A stretch of DNA of 64,000 nucleotides from Dendrolimus kikuchii (GCA_019925095.2 CM034405.1:16021401-16085400), one strand, 5' to 3'; positions 33,501-41,115 are shown, counted from the first letter of the stretch. Translations and numbers: made by a program. The notes: generated from the sequence alone by a model not told the origin.

Positions 33501-35976
33501 GTTGTCATTTTAGTCCAGGTAATTTAAAATCAAAGTATAGTCGTATTATATTCTGCTTATACCAGCATCTCCATTATTATATAAATTCATTTCTGGGGTT
33601 GTCTGGAAGAGATCGCTATGTAGCGATAAGACCGTCCTTCATGCATAATTAGATACAGTTTTGTAAATTTATTTTACTTTGTTTTGTAATTTTGATGTTA
33701 CCTGAAATAAAAATTATTATTATTTACGGTCTTATTCATTGAGTTAAAGTAAGATGTAGGCTTCTTTAAGAAACTTAAAGTTGACTATGAACTTACTCTT
33801 AACACAATATGAATAATGCCTGGTTACTATATTTTACCAACCGCTCATTTGCCTTACTAAAGGTTAAAATTTAACATAAGCTCCCATACATTTAATGATA
33901 AAATTCAACTGATGGTAGGGAAAGTGAATGAATAGTAGTAGGATGTAGGAACTGGCTATAAGACTGTAAGTCCCAGGTGGTAGGGCTTTTGCCCGACTGG
34001 ATGGCTATCACCCCTGGTCTAAAGTATGTCGCCATAACAACCTAGAGTTGTGGTCCGGCATTAATGACCAAGTTCCAGTTTCCCTTAAGAGAGCAGCAGC
34101 GCATTTGTAGCAACTTTGCTGTTGCAAATGTCCATAGGCGATGGTAACCGCCTTCCATCAAGTGGGCCGTCTGCCTGTCTGCTGATCTCCTGCAATTAAA
34201 AAAAAGTTTTTTTTTATCGGTATATATTAGAATAGAAAACGCTGTATTGTTCACCACATAAACATTAAATCAACAATTTACAGTAGTCACATTAAATAGT
34301 AAAAGCAGGAACAATAGGTCGTATCACTGTAGAGAGATCTCTTCCAGACAACCCGGGCTATGGATTTTATAATGGAATCACAAGTGTATGACGGTGGTAT
34401 GCACATTAAATATATCCATATATAAATATTAATATAATAACAATTATTACCCCTAGAGTGGGAGGCCTGAGCCCAGCAATGGGATGTTCATGGGCTCTTA
34501 TTATTTTAAAATAATTATTATAATAAATACAACAAAAAGTACAAACAATATTAGTATAGTATTGATCTAGCTCACAAGGTTACTGCCATGTGGAACTTGG
34601 ACTCTACGATTATAGTACCGATAGTTGTGTCACTGAATGGACTAATAGCGAAGAGCCTTGACCGTCATCTTGAAAGGCTCACGCTTGGTATCTGGGTGAA
34701 GGGTCGGATGCAGAAGGCAGCTCTCCTGGACACGACCCATATTGTAACGAGGTTCCTATCTCTGGAATTTTAACCACCGGTAGTTTCGACGCTAGGCCCC
34801 ACTGCCGGCGGACACCGGTTTTTTTGGGTATTTTTTTATAAATAAAAATTTATAAGAAAAAGTAAAAAACTTGAAAGTAATATATAAACATGTGATTATA
34901 ATAAAGTGTGATGATGCGCAGGGAGCGCGAGCGCCTCCTCCACAGGGAGGAGCTGTGGCAGCAGCTGGAGGTGCGCGCGATGACTAACCCGGCGTACAGG
35001 GCGGCGCGCCCGCGCTCCGGCGACGGCTCGCCGCCCAACGACGACCACACCCCGGACCTCTCCTACCAGAGGATCGAACAGGAGGCCCAGGAGGTACTAC
35101 TGCACACTTTTATATCTCTACCCGTGCAGGACAATACAACCCACAGCCAGCTGGAAGGCTATTTGGCCGTCTTTTGTATGCCGCTATAACGACGGGTTGT
35201 GTTCCGACATTAGTGGCCAGGTTCCAGCCTCTCCCTTTAGAGAGGGGCAGAACAGTGGTAGCACGTTTGCTGTTACAAATGTCCATTGGCGATGGTAACC
35301 GCTTTCCATCCCTCCATTCCATCAGGTGGGCTGTCTGCTAAAGTTATGAAAATAAAAAATATATGTGTGTGTGTGTGTGTGTGTGCGTGTGTGTAGTATA
35401 TATGACACTGTAAAATTGTAAAAACCATTAGATTATAATCTATGTCGCGAGATTGTAAACTGTCGAAATATTGTGAACTGAACATCCATTTTAACGCATT
35501 ATGTTTCGGTAGATTGTAATCTATCGACGTGAAATCGTTAAATTGTCATTATTGTCTACCGAAAAATAATAATCTGACGCTGACAATATATATTTCCAAT
35601 AGGCATGTTCTTGTTTTATTCACTACATTGGCAAACAAAGGCAAGTCCATACAGTCTTGTCTGATGAATTCAGTATAGTTCAGCTAATTGTAGATGTTTC
35701 TTTAAGAGAGGAGAGCCGGCCCTAAGAGTTGTAATCAAATTAATGATTCCAGCATGATACCACATCTATAATGGTGTGAATTTAAAAAATTAACCCTATC
35801 TATTAGAAACTTGAATTGTTCTATTTCAGCTAAGAAAACAAGGTTACAACGCGAACAAGCCGCTGTTGCGCAAGAAATCGGAACTGCCCGCCGATTCGTC
35901 GACGGTGAAAGCGTTAATAGAGCACAAGCGCGCCGACCCCTACTTGCCGACCACGCCCGACGTGAACCAATGCTAG
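10137..35976 (+). CDS. wrd: PP2A B56 (B') regulatory subunit, gamma/delta class, complete ten-exon gene
   Basis: This is the substrate-selecting B56 subunit of the PP2A holoenzyme: it binds the A scaffold and catalytic C subunit and recruits proteins carrying LxxIxE motifs (known for the family). Joined exons are 10137-10524, 22960-23159, 24032-24235, 27480-27610, 29022-29139, 30313-30425, 31326-31488, 32742-32971, 34922-35093 and 35830-35976. They give 621 residues without a stop, all with GT/AG borders and matching phases. Residues 1-129 are a variable Ala/Pro-rich N-terminus, about 130-515 the HEAT-like B56 core, and the rest a charged tail with a KKSELP motif around Ser590, typical of delta forms. 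Gamma/delta assignment rests on phrases such as [22 protein letters not shown] and [17 protein letters not shown]. The start is uncertain: in-frame ATGs lie at 10137, 10179 and 10356. Unusual: residue 293 is Val where the family has Gly. The symbol follows the Drosophila gamma/delta-class gene; orthology is inferred. Confidence 0.93.
11367..11668 (+). repeat. SINE-like family A, full-length copy
   Basis: Starts TATCCGTGCAGAAACGGAGA and ends CTCCTGCAATAAAAAAAAAA. It lies in intron 1 of the B56 gene, same direction. Confidence 0.9.
12336..12592 (-). repeat. SINE-like family A copy
   Basis: TTTTTTATTGCATGAGTTCA to TTCTTTCTCCGTTCCTGCAC, with an internal deletion near the 5' part. Confidence 0.88.
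13570..13690. repeat. Dispersed GTCACAC/GGGGG repeat
   Basis: CCCATCCATAAATTATGTCA, a 13-base G run (about 13607-13619), then GTGTGACAAGGGGTGGGAGG. A diverged relative lies at 32135-32225. Confidence 0.5.
13781..14099. mobile_element. Penelope-like (pLTR) inverted repeat, 137-bp arms
   Basis: Arms 13781-13917 and 13936-14072 are about 98% complementary around an 18-base loop. Each arm carries the GGCCACT..AGTGGCC stem followed by CGAAACGTCGG (AAAACGTCGG in the right arm), a signature common at the ends of Penelope-like retroelements and related to the hammerhead-ribozyme core. The right arm extends about 27 bp further (to 14099), matching the flank of the single-arm copy at 38627. No protein is coded, so this is an end-only relic. 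Confidence 0.6.
14370..14640 (-). mobile_element. LINE 3'-end fragment
   Basis: ACAACACTTTATTGTTCACC in the given strand is the reverse of the AATAAAGTGTT ending seen in the CR1/Jockey copies; upstream text is too eroded to read. Confidence 0.45.
15160..15469 (+). mobile_element. Decayed R1/LOA-type LINE fragment, left part
   Basis: Forward frames contain stops, but one reads ...[20 protein letters not shown], resembling the (L/F)TGHGxFxxYLHR motif near the C-terminus of R1/LOA/I-clade LINEs. Interrupted at 15470 by the - strand LINE. Identification from one motif, so moderate. Confidence 0.45.
15470..17808 (-). mobile_element. CR1/Rex-like LINE with intact reverse transcriptase and poly(A) tail
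   Basis: On the - strand the open frame runs from about 17805 ([15 protein letters not shown]) to the stop at 15888. The longest ATG-started part is 593 residues, 17669-15888. RT motifs: [29 protein letters not shown] with the first Asp at 224, the variant [11 protein letters not shown] (usually GVPQGS) and YADD at 311-314. A 3'UTR and an A-run of about 28 (15471-15499) end the insertion. The endonuclease half is missing (5' truncation). The RT is uninterrupted, so insertion is fairly recent. It splits another LINE (15160-15469 and 17809-18220, + strand). Confidence 0.88.
15888..17669 (-). CDS. LINE reverse transcriptase (partial ORF2)
   Basis: 593 residues with complete RT motifs as described for the enclosing element, ending in a basic C-terminal tail. 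It is probably not expressed as a host gene. The frame continues upstream of this ATG by about 45 codons, so the ATG is not a natural start. Confidence 0.85.
   Translation of the reverse strand: MRKLWEILNRLSGRIKQSIDDVLKKSFKKYNAKEIANKFAREFQQTAKDIIPNCNTMLLDESTYRNKANVSIYIQKTDPKNVYNIIRHIKENKSPGIDKLRPIDIKLLAANITLAITKLIDVSLKKGIYPNELKTGVVRPIYKKGPKDICSNYRPITILPIINKIFEKHICNQLHDFFTKNNIISDKQYGFQPKKSTTQLLSHFTNYVNECLNERKHVLMVFIDYSKAFDILKHDILLNKLEQNGIRGPLLKWCTDYLKNRSFHVKVDSELSDSVTVTEGTAQGSVIGPLHYLAYVNDVVNIIQHCKVYQYADDTCLVVSDRDILTAQSKLQEDFTRVAEWSHDNGLVLNQQKTKLLHVCSSQTKVKYNTDIKLIAHGHKCLHQKPVQCFCKSIEQVNHVTYLGLIIDHRFNWEKHIDSVCYKLRAILAKLYIIKFKIPYTIMINIYKSLAESIILYGLSSYGRTFNTYLDRILNLQIRILKTIVPKNIRAKYKTDLDGLFKFCNVTPIHNKVNIQLLIENYFSYENEIAHGKFTRHVKHKKLITNTATNFYGTRTTDYLVPRLKNQIPFETRNKINFNNMKTIIKSIGETII
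17809..18220 (+). mobile_element. Probable right part of the R1/LOA-type LINE, with 3'UTR and A-rich tail
   Basis: A short forward frame to 17922 reads [19 protein letters not shown] then a stop. It is followed by AT-rich DNA ending in an A-run near 18199-18206. It sits directly after the nested - strand LINE and in the same direction as the 15160 fragment, so it is taken as its continuation. No independent family motif supports this. Confidence 0.35.
18226..18660 (-). repeat. SINE-like family A, two adjacent copies
   Basis: A short piece (18226-18300, TTTTTTTATTGCTTGAAG then TTACCATCGCC) is followed by a longer copy, 18375-18655, ending ATTCTCCGTTCCTGCACC. Confidence 0.8.
18665..18800 (-). 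mobile_element. LINE C-terminal fragment
   Basis: The - strand reads [18 protein letters not shown] and [16 protein letters not shown], the usual end of Jockey/R1-group ORF2 (W-N-x-L-P ... F-K-x-x-V/I-x-x-x-L). No intact frame. Confidence 0.6.
18860..19320 (+). mobile_element. CR1/Jockey-group LINE 3' end with conserved hairpin
   Basis: The + strand reads [20 protein letters not shown], then [13 protein letters not shown] and a stop near 19018. A 300-bp 3'UTR includes the 3' hairpin at 19199-19239 (GATTGCTTTAAGCGAT) and ends GAGCAATAAAGTGTTATC. Same family as the LINE at 53.8/61 kb. Confidence 0.8.
20690..20940. mobile_element. Possible MITE
   Basis: GC-richer 250-bp block with loosely inverted ends (GGGCGCATTCCTTTAG, and AGGCTACGTTTCACATTA in reverse). 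B56 intron 1. Confidence 0.35.
21577..21853 (+). repeat. SINE-like family A copy
   Basis: ATCCATGCCGGAACGGAGAC to CTCATGCAATAAAATAAAAT; missing a segment after CCAGGTGG. Confidence 0.88.
22612..22877 (-). repeat. SINE-like family A copy upstream of B56 exon 2
   Basis: TAGACGGCCCACCTGATGGA to TTCTTTCTCCGTTCCTGCAC, ending about 80 bp before the exon 2 acceptor. Confidence 0.88.
22960..23159 (+). CDS. wrd: B56 gene exon 2
   Basis: Residues 130-196; acceptor TGTCCTCAG, donor GTTAGT at 23160. Contains [12 protein letters not shown] and [11 protein letters not shown], near-invariant start of the B56 core. Ends on a codon boundary after EAVNM. A SINE-like copy ends about 80 bp upstream of the acceptor. 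Confidence 0.95.
23625..23958 (-). mobile_element. tRNA-derived SINE
   Basis: On the - strand the head reads CGGCCTCTGTGGTTGAGCGG (A box TGGTTGAGCGG), then GAGTTCAATTCCTGG (B box), then a body that ends in TTTCATCACGATGTTTTCC, the common lepidopteran SINE tail. It lies between B56 exons 2 and 3. Confidence 0.85.
24032..24235 (+). CDS. wrd: B56 gene exon 3
   Basis: Residues 197-264; acceptor TTTGTCAACAG, donor GTTTGT at 24236. Contains [20 protein letters not shown] and [12 protein letters not shown], with the one-residue-longer NPNGAEF spacing of the gamma/delta class. Both borders are on codon boundaries. Confidence 0.95.
24972..25168. mobile_element. GC-rich MITE
   Basis: Imperfect inverted ends: GCTGCGCGCAAACGGGCCAC and, in reverse, GCTGGGCGCATATGAGCCAC. 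Clear GC step against the intron. B56 intron 3. Confidence 0.65.
26013..26222. mobile_element. MITE
   Basis: Left AAGCCGCATACTCACCTGCA, right (reversed) AAGCTGCGTATTCACTCATC; inner CCGTAACCG matches CGGTTACAG in reverse. B56 intron 3. Confidence 0.6.
26895..27190 (-). mobile_element. LINE 3' end with (ATTG)n tail
   Basis: On the - strand a short coding remnant (YTVDEFL) is followed by a 3'UTR ending AATAAAGATTTTGATTGATT. Different family from the hairpin LINEs. B56 intron 3. Confidence 0.55.
27480..27610 (+). CDS. wrd: B56 gene exon 4 (substrate-pocket exon)
   Basis: Residues 265-307 and two bases of Arg308; acceptor ATTTTTCAG, donor GTGAGT at 27611. Holds the residues known in human B56gamma to form the LxxIxE pocket (His187, Arg188, Tyr190, Arg197), which correspond here to His285, Arg286, Tyr288 and Arg295 with the same spacing. 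Codon 293 at 27564-27566 is GTT (Val) in [10 protein letters not shown]; the family has Gly there. Confidence 0.95.
27760..28290 (-). mobile_element. CR1/Jockey-group LINE 3' end
   Basis: Reverse of the same family: 3' hairpin at 27787-27826 and, further upstream in the element, coding remnants reading [20 protein letters not shown] (28080-28165). Lies in B56 intron 4. Confidence 0.75.
29022..29139 (+). CDS. wrd: B56 gene exon 5
   Basis: Completes Arg308 and encodes residues 309-347 ([30 protein letters not shown]). Acceptor AATATTTTCAG, donor GTAATA at 29140. Ends on a codon boundary. Confidence 0.95.
29259..29559. mobile_element. MITE family M1, copy 1
   Basis: Inverted ends TACAATACGCGCAAAACTTA (29260) and its complement TAAGTTATGCGCGTATTGTA (29535-29554). 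An inner third copy of the end motif lies at 29461. B56 intron 5. Confidence 0.8.
29636..29957 (-). repeat. SINE-like family A, full-length copy with long A-tail
   Basis: Begins with a T-run (the A-tail) and TATTGCAGGAGATCAGTAG, ends TCCTGCACGGATAAAAA. It is among the best-preserved copies and a good reference for the family. Confidence 0.92.
30313..30425 (+). CDS. wrd: B56 gene exon 6
   Basis: Residues 348-384 and two bases of Arg385 ([32 protein letters not shown]). Acceptor TTATTTCTAG, donor GTTAGT at 30426. Confidence 0.95.
31326..31488 (+). CDS. wrd: B56 gene exon 7
   Basis: Completes Arg385 and encodes residues 386-439 ([42 protein letters not shown]). Acceptor ATATTTCAG, donor GTAAAT at 31489. 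Confidence 0.95.
32135..32225. repeat. Dispersed repeat related to 13570-13690
   Basis: GGGACCTTCCACAAATTACG then CACCATCCTTGTCACACTTC; same order of motifs, stronger decay. Confidence 0.4.
32290..32712 (-). repeat. RTE-type noncoding repeat (family B), longest copy
   Basis: Reverse of family B, from CGGGATATGCCCGCGACTTC to the TATATAGTC end; shares ACGTAAAAAACTACTC and ATTTCGATGCGGTTTTCG with the 37.8 kb copy. It ends about 30 bp upstream of the B56 exon 8 acceptor. Confidence 0.7.
32742..32971 (+). CDS. wrd: B56 gene exon 8
   Basis: Residues 440-515 and two bases of Lys516 ([40 protein letters not shown]). Acceptor ATACTTGCAG, donor GTGAGT at 32972. An RTE-like repeat ends only about 30 bp upstream of this acceptor. 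Confidence 0.95.
33020..33725 (+). mobile_element. CR1/Jockey-group LINE 3' end
   Basis: Coding remnants ([20 protein letters not shown] near 33155), then 3'UTR, hairpin 33597-33638 (ATCGCTATGTAGCGAT), AATAAAAATTATTATT tail. Lies in B56 intron 8. Confidence 0.8.
33973..34206 (+). repeat. SINE-like family A copy
   Basis: CCCAGGTGGTAGGGCTTTTG to CTCCTGCAATTAAAAAAAAG; the first 60 bp of the family are missing. Confidence 0.88.
34225..34420 (-). mobile_element. LINE 3'-end fragment
   Basis: Eroded copy of the LINE 3'UTR with hairpin remnant at 34316-34354 (CTCTTCCAGACAACCC in reverse). Confidence 0.6.
34565..34815 (+). mobile_element. R4/Dong-type LINE C-terminal fragment
   Basis: 61 codons from 34588: [53 protein letters not shown], stop. 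The phrase V-x-P-I-V-V-x-x-x-G ... Q-K-A-x-L-L-x-T-x-x-I-V-R-x-F-L is the usual C-terminal tail of R4/Dong-group ORFs. It ends shortly before B56 exon 9. Confidence 0.6.
34922..35093 (+). CDS. wrd: B56 gene exon 9
   Basis: Completes Lys516 and encodes residues 517-573, a charged helix ([16 protein letters not shown]) then a less conserved linker. The acceptor TGATGATGCGCAG is poor in pyrimidines and the donor GTACTA at 35094 is weak. GC content and codon use are like exon 1 and unlike the intron. A SINE-like copy begins about 27 bp downstream of the donor. Confidence 0.9.
35121..35352 (+). repeat. SINE-like family A copy next to B56 exon 9
   Basis: CCCGTGCAGGACAATACAAC to CTGTCTGCTAAAGTTATGAA. 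It starts about 27 bp downstream of the exon 9 donor. It is followed by a (GT)n tract at 35363-35393. Confidence 0.85.
35363..35393. repeat. (GT)n microsatellite
   Basis: GTGTGTGTGTGTGTGCGTGT directly after a SINE-like copy in B56 intron 9. Confidence 0.95.
35830..35976 (+). CDS. wrd: B56 gene exon 10 and stop
   Basis: Residues 574-621 and TAG at 35974-35976. Acceptor TTCTATTTCAG. Encodes [15 protein letters not shown] and [11 protein letters not shown], the conserved C-terminal phosphorylation/NLS-like segment of delta-type B56, confirming both phase and class. A possible AATAAA lies at 36056-36061, but the true 3'UTR end is not determinable. Confidence 0.92.
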   Translation, partial: LRKQGYNANKPLLRKKSELPADSSTVKALIEHKRADPYLPTTPDVNQC

Positions 35977-36589
35977 CGGGATGCGAAGCCACGGACGACA
36001 ACACCGTTATGAGGTCGGAAACGCCGTCTCGAGAACGCATTAGACTCGGATTGAAAATAAAAAAAAATGCCATTTTGCAACGCATAACAATTTAGGCTAT
36101 TTCGGGCCTTTTCACAGTGCCCCATTGTATGCTGTTCCGGACCGCAGATATAATAAGGCCACGAAAGTACGCTGTCACAAGGCCCCCGCGTACTAGGTGT
36201 GGCCTTATTATAAGGCCACAATGCATGTCTTGAGATCGTATACTCTCTCTCGTAAGTTCATAATTATAGAAGAAAATTATTAATAGGAATGACAATCGCC
36301 TAGTAAAAATTTGACAATGAAAAAGCGTGTTAAGCTACTTCTCCAGGTGGCACGATAAGTCTTTGTTCTTTTGCGTTTTGATGTAGAAAACACCGTTAGA
36401 CTTGCAGGCAATATTATTTAAAAACAGATACGTAGACTAGGAGTAACCGGACAAATTCGGATAATTGAATGTGAACAAAGCGATTTTTGTACATATTATT
36501 TACTCTAGAAAAGTGATGTACTTCATCTGCGTACACGTGTTTATTCAAATGAAAAAAACTTATCAACCAATATCCATGTTTATTAAGAG

Positions 36590-36795
36590 ACTAGCGGCCC
36601 GGCGCGGTTTCACCCGCCCCTCTGTCCCGCTCCCGTGGTATATAGCGTCATGTTATATAGCCTATGACACTCCCTGTTAACGTAGCTTTCCAACAGTAAA
36701 AGAATTTTTAAAATCGGTTTAGTAGATCCAGAAATTACCCCCTACAATGTCACAAAGTCACAAACTTTATCTCTTTATAATATTAGTATAGTTTA
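36590..36795 (+). repeat. RTE-type repeat (family C), copy 1
   Basis: ACTAGCGGCCCGGCGCGGTT to TTTATAATATTAGTATAG; about 200 bp, over 90% like the copy at 40533. Confidence 0.8.
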
Positions 36796-37534
36796 AATAC
36801 ACATTTTAGTGAGTACGTACATATTTGCTTAAATACTAAAATATTGCAACCTTAATCGTGAAATGATTGCCAATCTGGATAATTATAAATCCGTATAACT
36901 GTGGTCCGGATAGTCGAGTCTCCACTATAACTCTATTTTGTTTACTAAATAGGTAAATCTTAATGACAAGTATAATACAGAAAAATTAACGTAAAATAAT
37001 TTAAATGAATCCTGCTAGCATTGTAAAAAATATCAAAAATACTAATGAGATCATGTTAAATACGGTAGTATAGTATGGTCGTAAGGCTGGAAGGTTTGGA
37101 GACCTCTAGCTTAGACCAAATTTGTCAAAACATTAATTTTAAAGAACTTGATTAAAACTGCGTTTTCTAACTGATCTAAAAGTATGTTTAGTAAAATTTT
37201 AATTAAAAGCCTAGAGGTGTTTTTCTATATCAAAAAGTAGAAGAAAGATTTGCGGCGAGTTCATATTTTTTACTGGGCGATTATAATTCTTTTCTTCTAT
37301 ACTCGCAATGTACACTATTTTGAAGCCATATACTGAAGAGGCTACCTAAATGGTGTTCACTATGTCGCTCGCGCATTATCAAGTTTTTGAAGATAAACAT
37401 TGACGGAGTTTACTCTCGACAAATGTATATTCCAGAAATCTTAAAAGTAAAACTACGCACGTTTCACAGAAAATTTGATTTTGATTTTATATACAGTTCT
37501 ATATATTAAAAATGTTATGTCAGCTCCGACGCAC

Positions 37535-37742
37535 GACTGGTGTTTACTCCTTAAGTACGATTGTCTTTGAAAATACACTAATGGAATTAATTTTAGATCT
37601 TATTTCATTACATTTAACTTTGAAGTCATATGATATAAGAAAAGTAACGCTTTTGAATTAAGGCTTGTATTACTTCACTCCTCACAAAATTTGTATACCG
37701 GAGGCCTTATATGAAAATCGATTGTTAAGGAGTAAACCCTAA
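37535..37742. mobile_element. Possible MITE
   Basis: GTGTTTACTCCTTAAGTACG near 37551 and GTTAAGGAGTAAACCC near 37723 form inverted ends. Confidence 0.45.
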
Positions 37743-37774
37743 AAATTAATTCTTGTGATTTTTTGTATGTATGA

Positions 37775-38045
37775 ACTAGTAGGATATACCCACGACTTCG
37801 TCCACACGTAACTTGAAATTCCTGGGAAAAAAATTACATTGAAATTCGTTTTTTTTTATTTGGCAATTTTAAATCATTCCCAGTATAAACAGTAACGCAG
37901 AGTTTAAGTCTAAGAATTAGCTGTCCGTAGCGAAAACTGCATCGAAATCGGCCGAGTAGTTTTTACGTGAATCCCAAACAAACAGACAAGAAATCTAAAA
38001 ACAGTTTCATCATGTTCTCCATCGTTTATGTAGTCTATTCCAGTT
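37775..38045 (+). repeat. RTE-type noncoding repeat (family B)
   Basis: AGGATATACCCACGACTTCG to ATCGTTTATGTAGTCTATTC; internal part shorter than in the 32.3 kb copy. Confidence 0.7.
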
Positions 38046-38084
38046 GTTTTTTTAATAGCCTCAATGTTTAGAAATTTTATAATA

Positions 38085-38580
38085 GAATAGACAGAAGAAT
38101 AGAACACTTTATTGTTCATTAAATAAACAATTATAGAATGAATAATTACAATAACTAGCGGTCGCCCGGTGGTCGAAATTTGACCATAATTAATTTAAAT
38201 TATAAGTTTGAACATTATGAAGGTTCTGTTGTAAAAGACTTCTATAATCACAGATTTCGTCAAGGCCACGCTGTTAATTTGACTTTAACAATAAACAAAA
38301 GATTATATATGCGTGTGTGTGTGTCAAATATATGGTAGTATGTGTAATGTTTTTTTATTGATTTAATGAAGTTTTATGCATAATTTTAAAAAAAATCTTA
38401 GTATTCTGTACTCCTCAATATAAACAATAAGTGTGCGAAATTTCATACTACGTCTGCGCAATTTTCGTAAAAAGGGGTACAAAGTTTTTGCTTCACGTAT
38501 TAATATAACGATTTAATGGCAAAACAAAAGGCGGGCCTTATCGCTTAAAGCGATCTCTTCCAGGCAACCTCACTTATAAT
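38085..38580 (-). mobile_element. LINE 3'-end fragments, two
   Basis: AACACTTTATTGTTCATTAA at 38102 (reverse poly(A) signal end of one copy) and a second hairpin-bearing end at 38530-38570 (CTTATCGCTTAAAGCGATC). An unrelated stretch lies between them. Confidence 0.6.
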
Positions 38581-38626
38581 AGTGAATATTATAGATTACT
38601 TTGTCTGAATTAAAATGATTTTAATA

Positions 38627-38798
38627 TTTTCTTAAGTTTTCGCGACTTGTATACATAATAAAACTACGTTTTAACGGTTTTGAGCGCGGTAGTTTTATTT
38701 TGGTTTTCCGATGTTTCGGCCACTTTTCAGTGGCCGTGATCATGGAAGACAAAGATGTCAAGTGTCAACGAGTATTGTTAGTTTTATTTAGCCTACCG
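38627..38798 (-). mobile_element. Single arm of the Penelope-like repeat
   Basis: Matches the outer flank, arm and loop of the 13.8-14.1 kb element (CTTGTATACATAATAAAACT to AGTTTTATTTAGCCT) with scattered changes. It shows that the inverted arrangement is not obligatory for the family. Confidence 0.7.
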
Positions 38799-39419
38799 CC
38801 AACTTGTTCGTTATTTTAATTATTTAGTTTAAATTTTGTTTATGGTTATTAAAATGATTTTATTTTTGTCTACCATTCGTAATTGTGTTGTTAGGATTTG
38901 TAGAATATAGATTTGTCGTCAGTAAATTCTGTCAATTTATATGTTTAACAATGTGGTAATGTGTGAGCGAGATAGCAGATTTCATTTATGTATCCCCTTA
39001 AAAAGCCTTATACTGTTGAAGAGACCTCATCTAGCCTTATATAAGGGAGAGCACTTTTAAATATTTAGGCCTCCTTAAGTTATAAGGCCACAATTCAAGG
39101 CCCTGTACACATCCTGTAGTATAAACAAACGGCCAGTATAACAGTTTCAATAGTTTAACAAAAAACAAACGTTATACAAATTTCGCTTAGTAACCTAAAT
39201 AGTTAAACAAATTATACAAATATCTTATAATAAGAAGATTGTTAAATTTAAAGTCCACATATTGCCTTAATTATAAAAGATGTATCCTTATATTAAATAC
39301 CATATAAATTAATTGCGGATGGACGGACACAGACAATCGTCCGTACAATTATAAATGGGAGGTTCGAGCCCAGCAGTGGGATGTTTGTGTGCTGTTATTA
39401 TTATTGTAAAGTAACAGTC

Positions 39420-39605
39420 TTATATCAAATTCAAATTCAAAAGTTTTTATTCAAAATAAGTTCCGCTGGAGAACACTTTTGAAAGTCATACATATAAGTT
39501 AAAATTTAATTTTACTTCCTATTCTATGTACACAGCTTCGCAACATGTTATTGCTGTTAAAAAGAAGCAGCAAGAAACTCCCCAACACGCCTAGCTAAAA
39601 TTGAT
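39420..39605 (-). mobile_element. LINE 3' end (TTTGAATTTGAATTTGA tail)
   Basis: TCAAATTCAAATTCAAAAG then TTTTTATTCAAAATAAG, reverse of a 3' end that is common in Lepidoptera. Not the hairpin family. Confidence 0.5.
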
Positions 39606-39804
39606 TAACTTAAACTTTTTTTTTTAAATACAGAAATATGTTAACACGATTACTTTTCGAAGAATTAATGTAGTTGTAGCAAACAGTGCATACTCAGTAA
39701 TACAAAGAAATAATAAAAGGAAAGAAGAATATTACTATTGTTATAATAATGGCGAGAAAGTTTATACTGATTATTAATATTATAGTGAGAAAATTTATAC
39801 TGCG

Positions 39805-39950
39805 ACATACATACATACATAACTTCACGCCAGTTCCCTTGTGGGGTAGGCACAAACAACAGAGCGCCATTTAGGCCCATTCTTACACACCTCATTTGCT
39901 TCTTTGACATTCATAACTCTTGTCATGCACACTCGTCTGTTCTTATACCT
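39805..39950 (-). mobile_element. RTE-type LINE 3' fragment, second copy
   Basis: Same 3' end as the insertion at 3290-3606 (ATACATACATACATAACTTC, then the ARELA-like tail in reverse), truncated after about 145 bp. Confidence 0.85.
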
Positions 39951-40532
39951 CGACATTTCTCCATAAATTCCTTACATCTTTGGTATATCAAGATTAATAG
40001 TGCTTCGTTATAACATGTATTAATTAGAAGTAGATAGTTCATATTTGCCCAATTCTGTCTTAAGACTTGGCCGATTATGACCTATCTACACGACGTGATT
40101 TATAGTGTGATGTTACCTCTACAATGCCACGTTTTTTTTCGTGAAATATTAATAATAAAATACTATTTAATAAAAAAAACGCTTTAGTTGAATTCTTCAT
40201 TATATTTCACAGGAAACGTAACAAGGGGCTAAATTCAGAAATGAGGGTAGGTAAAAAATTCACGACACAATACCTCATTACACCAGTTTTGTTAATTACA
40301 TTGTAACGTGCAAAATTCGACAAAACATTAGTAAAAGTTCGATTCTATCACATTGATGTTAAAATCGCAAAATTCTGCTAAACTCTCCTGCTAGAATTTT
40401 AAACTTTTACTTTTCTACTCTACTCATAGACTCCTGCCCATAAATTGTAGAATTGTATATCAATGTCGAGGGATCCTGCTAGGCCTAATTACATTGACAT
40501 ATCGGCTGTTGAATCATTTTAGTATATCATTG

Positions 40533-40728
40533 ACTAGCCCGGCGCGGTTTCACGCGCGCTCTGTCCCGCTCCCGTCGTATATAGCGTCGTGTTATATAGC
40601 CTATGACACTCCCTGTTAACGTAGCTTTCTAACAGTAAAAGAATTTTTAAAATCGGTTTAGTAGATCCAGAGATTACCCCCCTACAACGTCACAAACTCA
40701 CAAACTCTACCTCTTTATAAAGATTACA
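40533..40728 (+). repeat. RTE-type repeat (family C), copy 2
   Basis: GACTAGCCCGGCGCGGTTTC to CTACCTCTTTATAAAGAT; nearly the same as the copy at 36590, so both are fairly young. Confidence 0.8.
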
Positions 40729-40985
40729 ATATGCTGTCATAGTACAATAACATAATTTGGTTTCGGCGTAAAGAATGATTTGTTAGTCTAAGGATACATC
40801 TTGTACCAATAAGGGCGATATGGTTAATTGAAAATTTGATGACTTTACATAATTATGGAAAAGCCTACAAGTGTTAAACAGGGCTTATTTACTAAATTTT
40901 CAGTAGCATTTCAATCGATGGCCGTAAATCTTCAATAACTCTATGTATATAAATCTGAGCGCATACTGATTAAGTGAACTGGCCT

Positions 40986-41115
40986 TGTAAACAAGTGGCA
41001 TTAGCGCTAAACGAATAGAATAAAAATATGGATGGGAACGACATTTACGCTAAGTATTATGCCATTCCTGTACATTTTCATTCTATTCGTTTAGCGCTAA
41101 TGCCACTTGTTTACA
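40986..41115. mobile_element. Foldback MITE with 36-bp perfect arms
   Basis: Arms 40986-41021 and 41080-41115 are exact complements (TGTAAACAAGTGGCATTAGC ...), separated by 58 bp. Confidence 0.85.
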
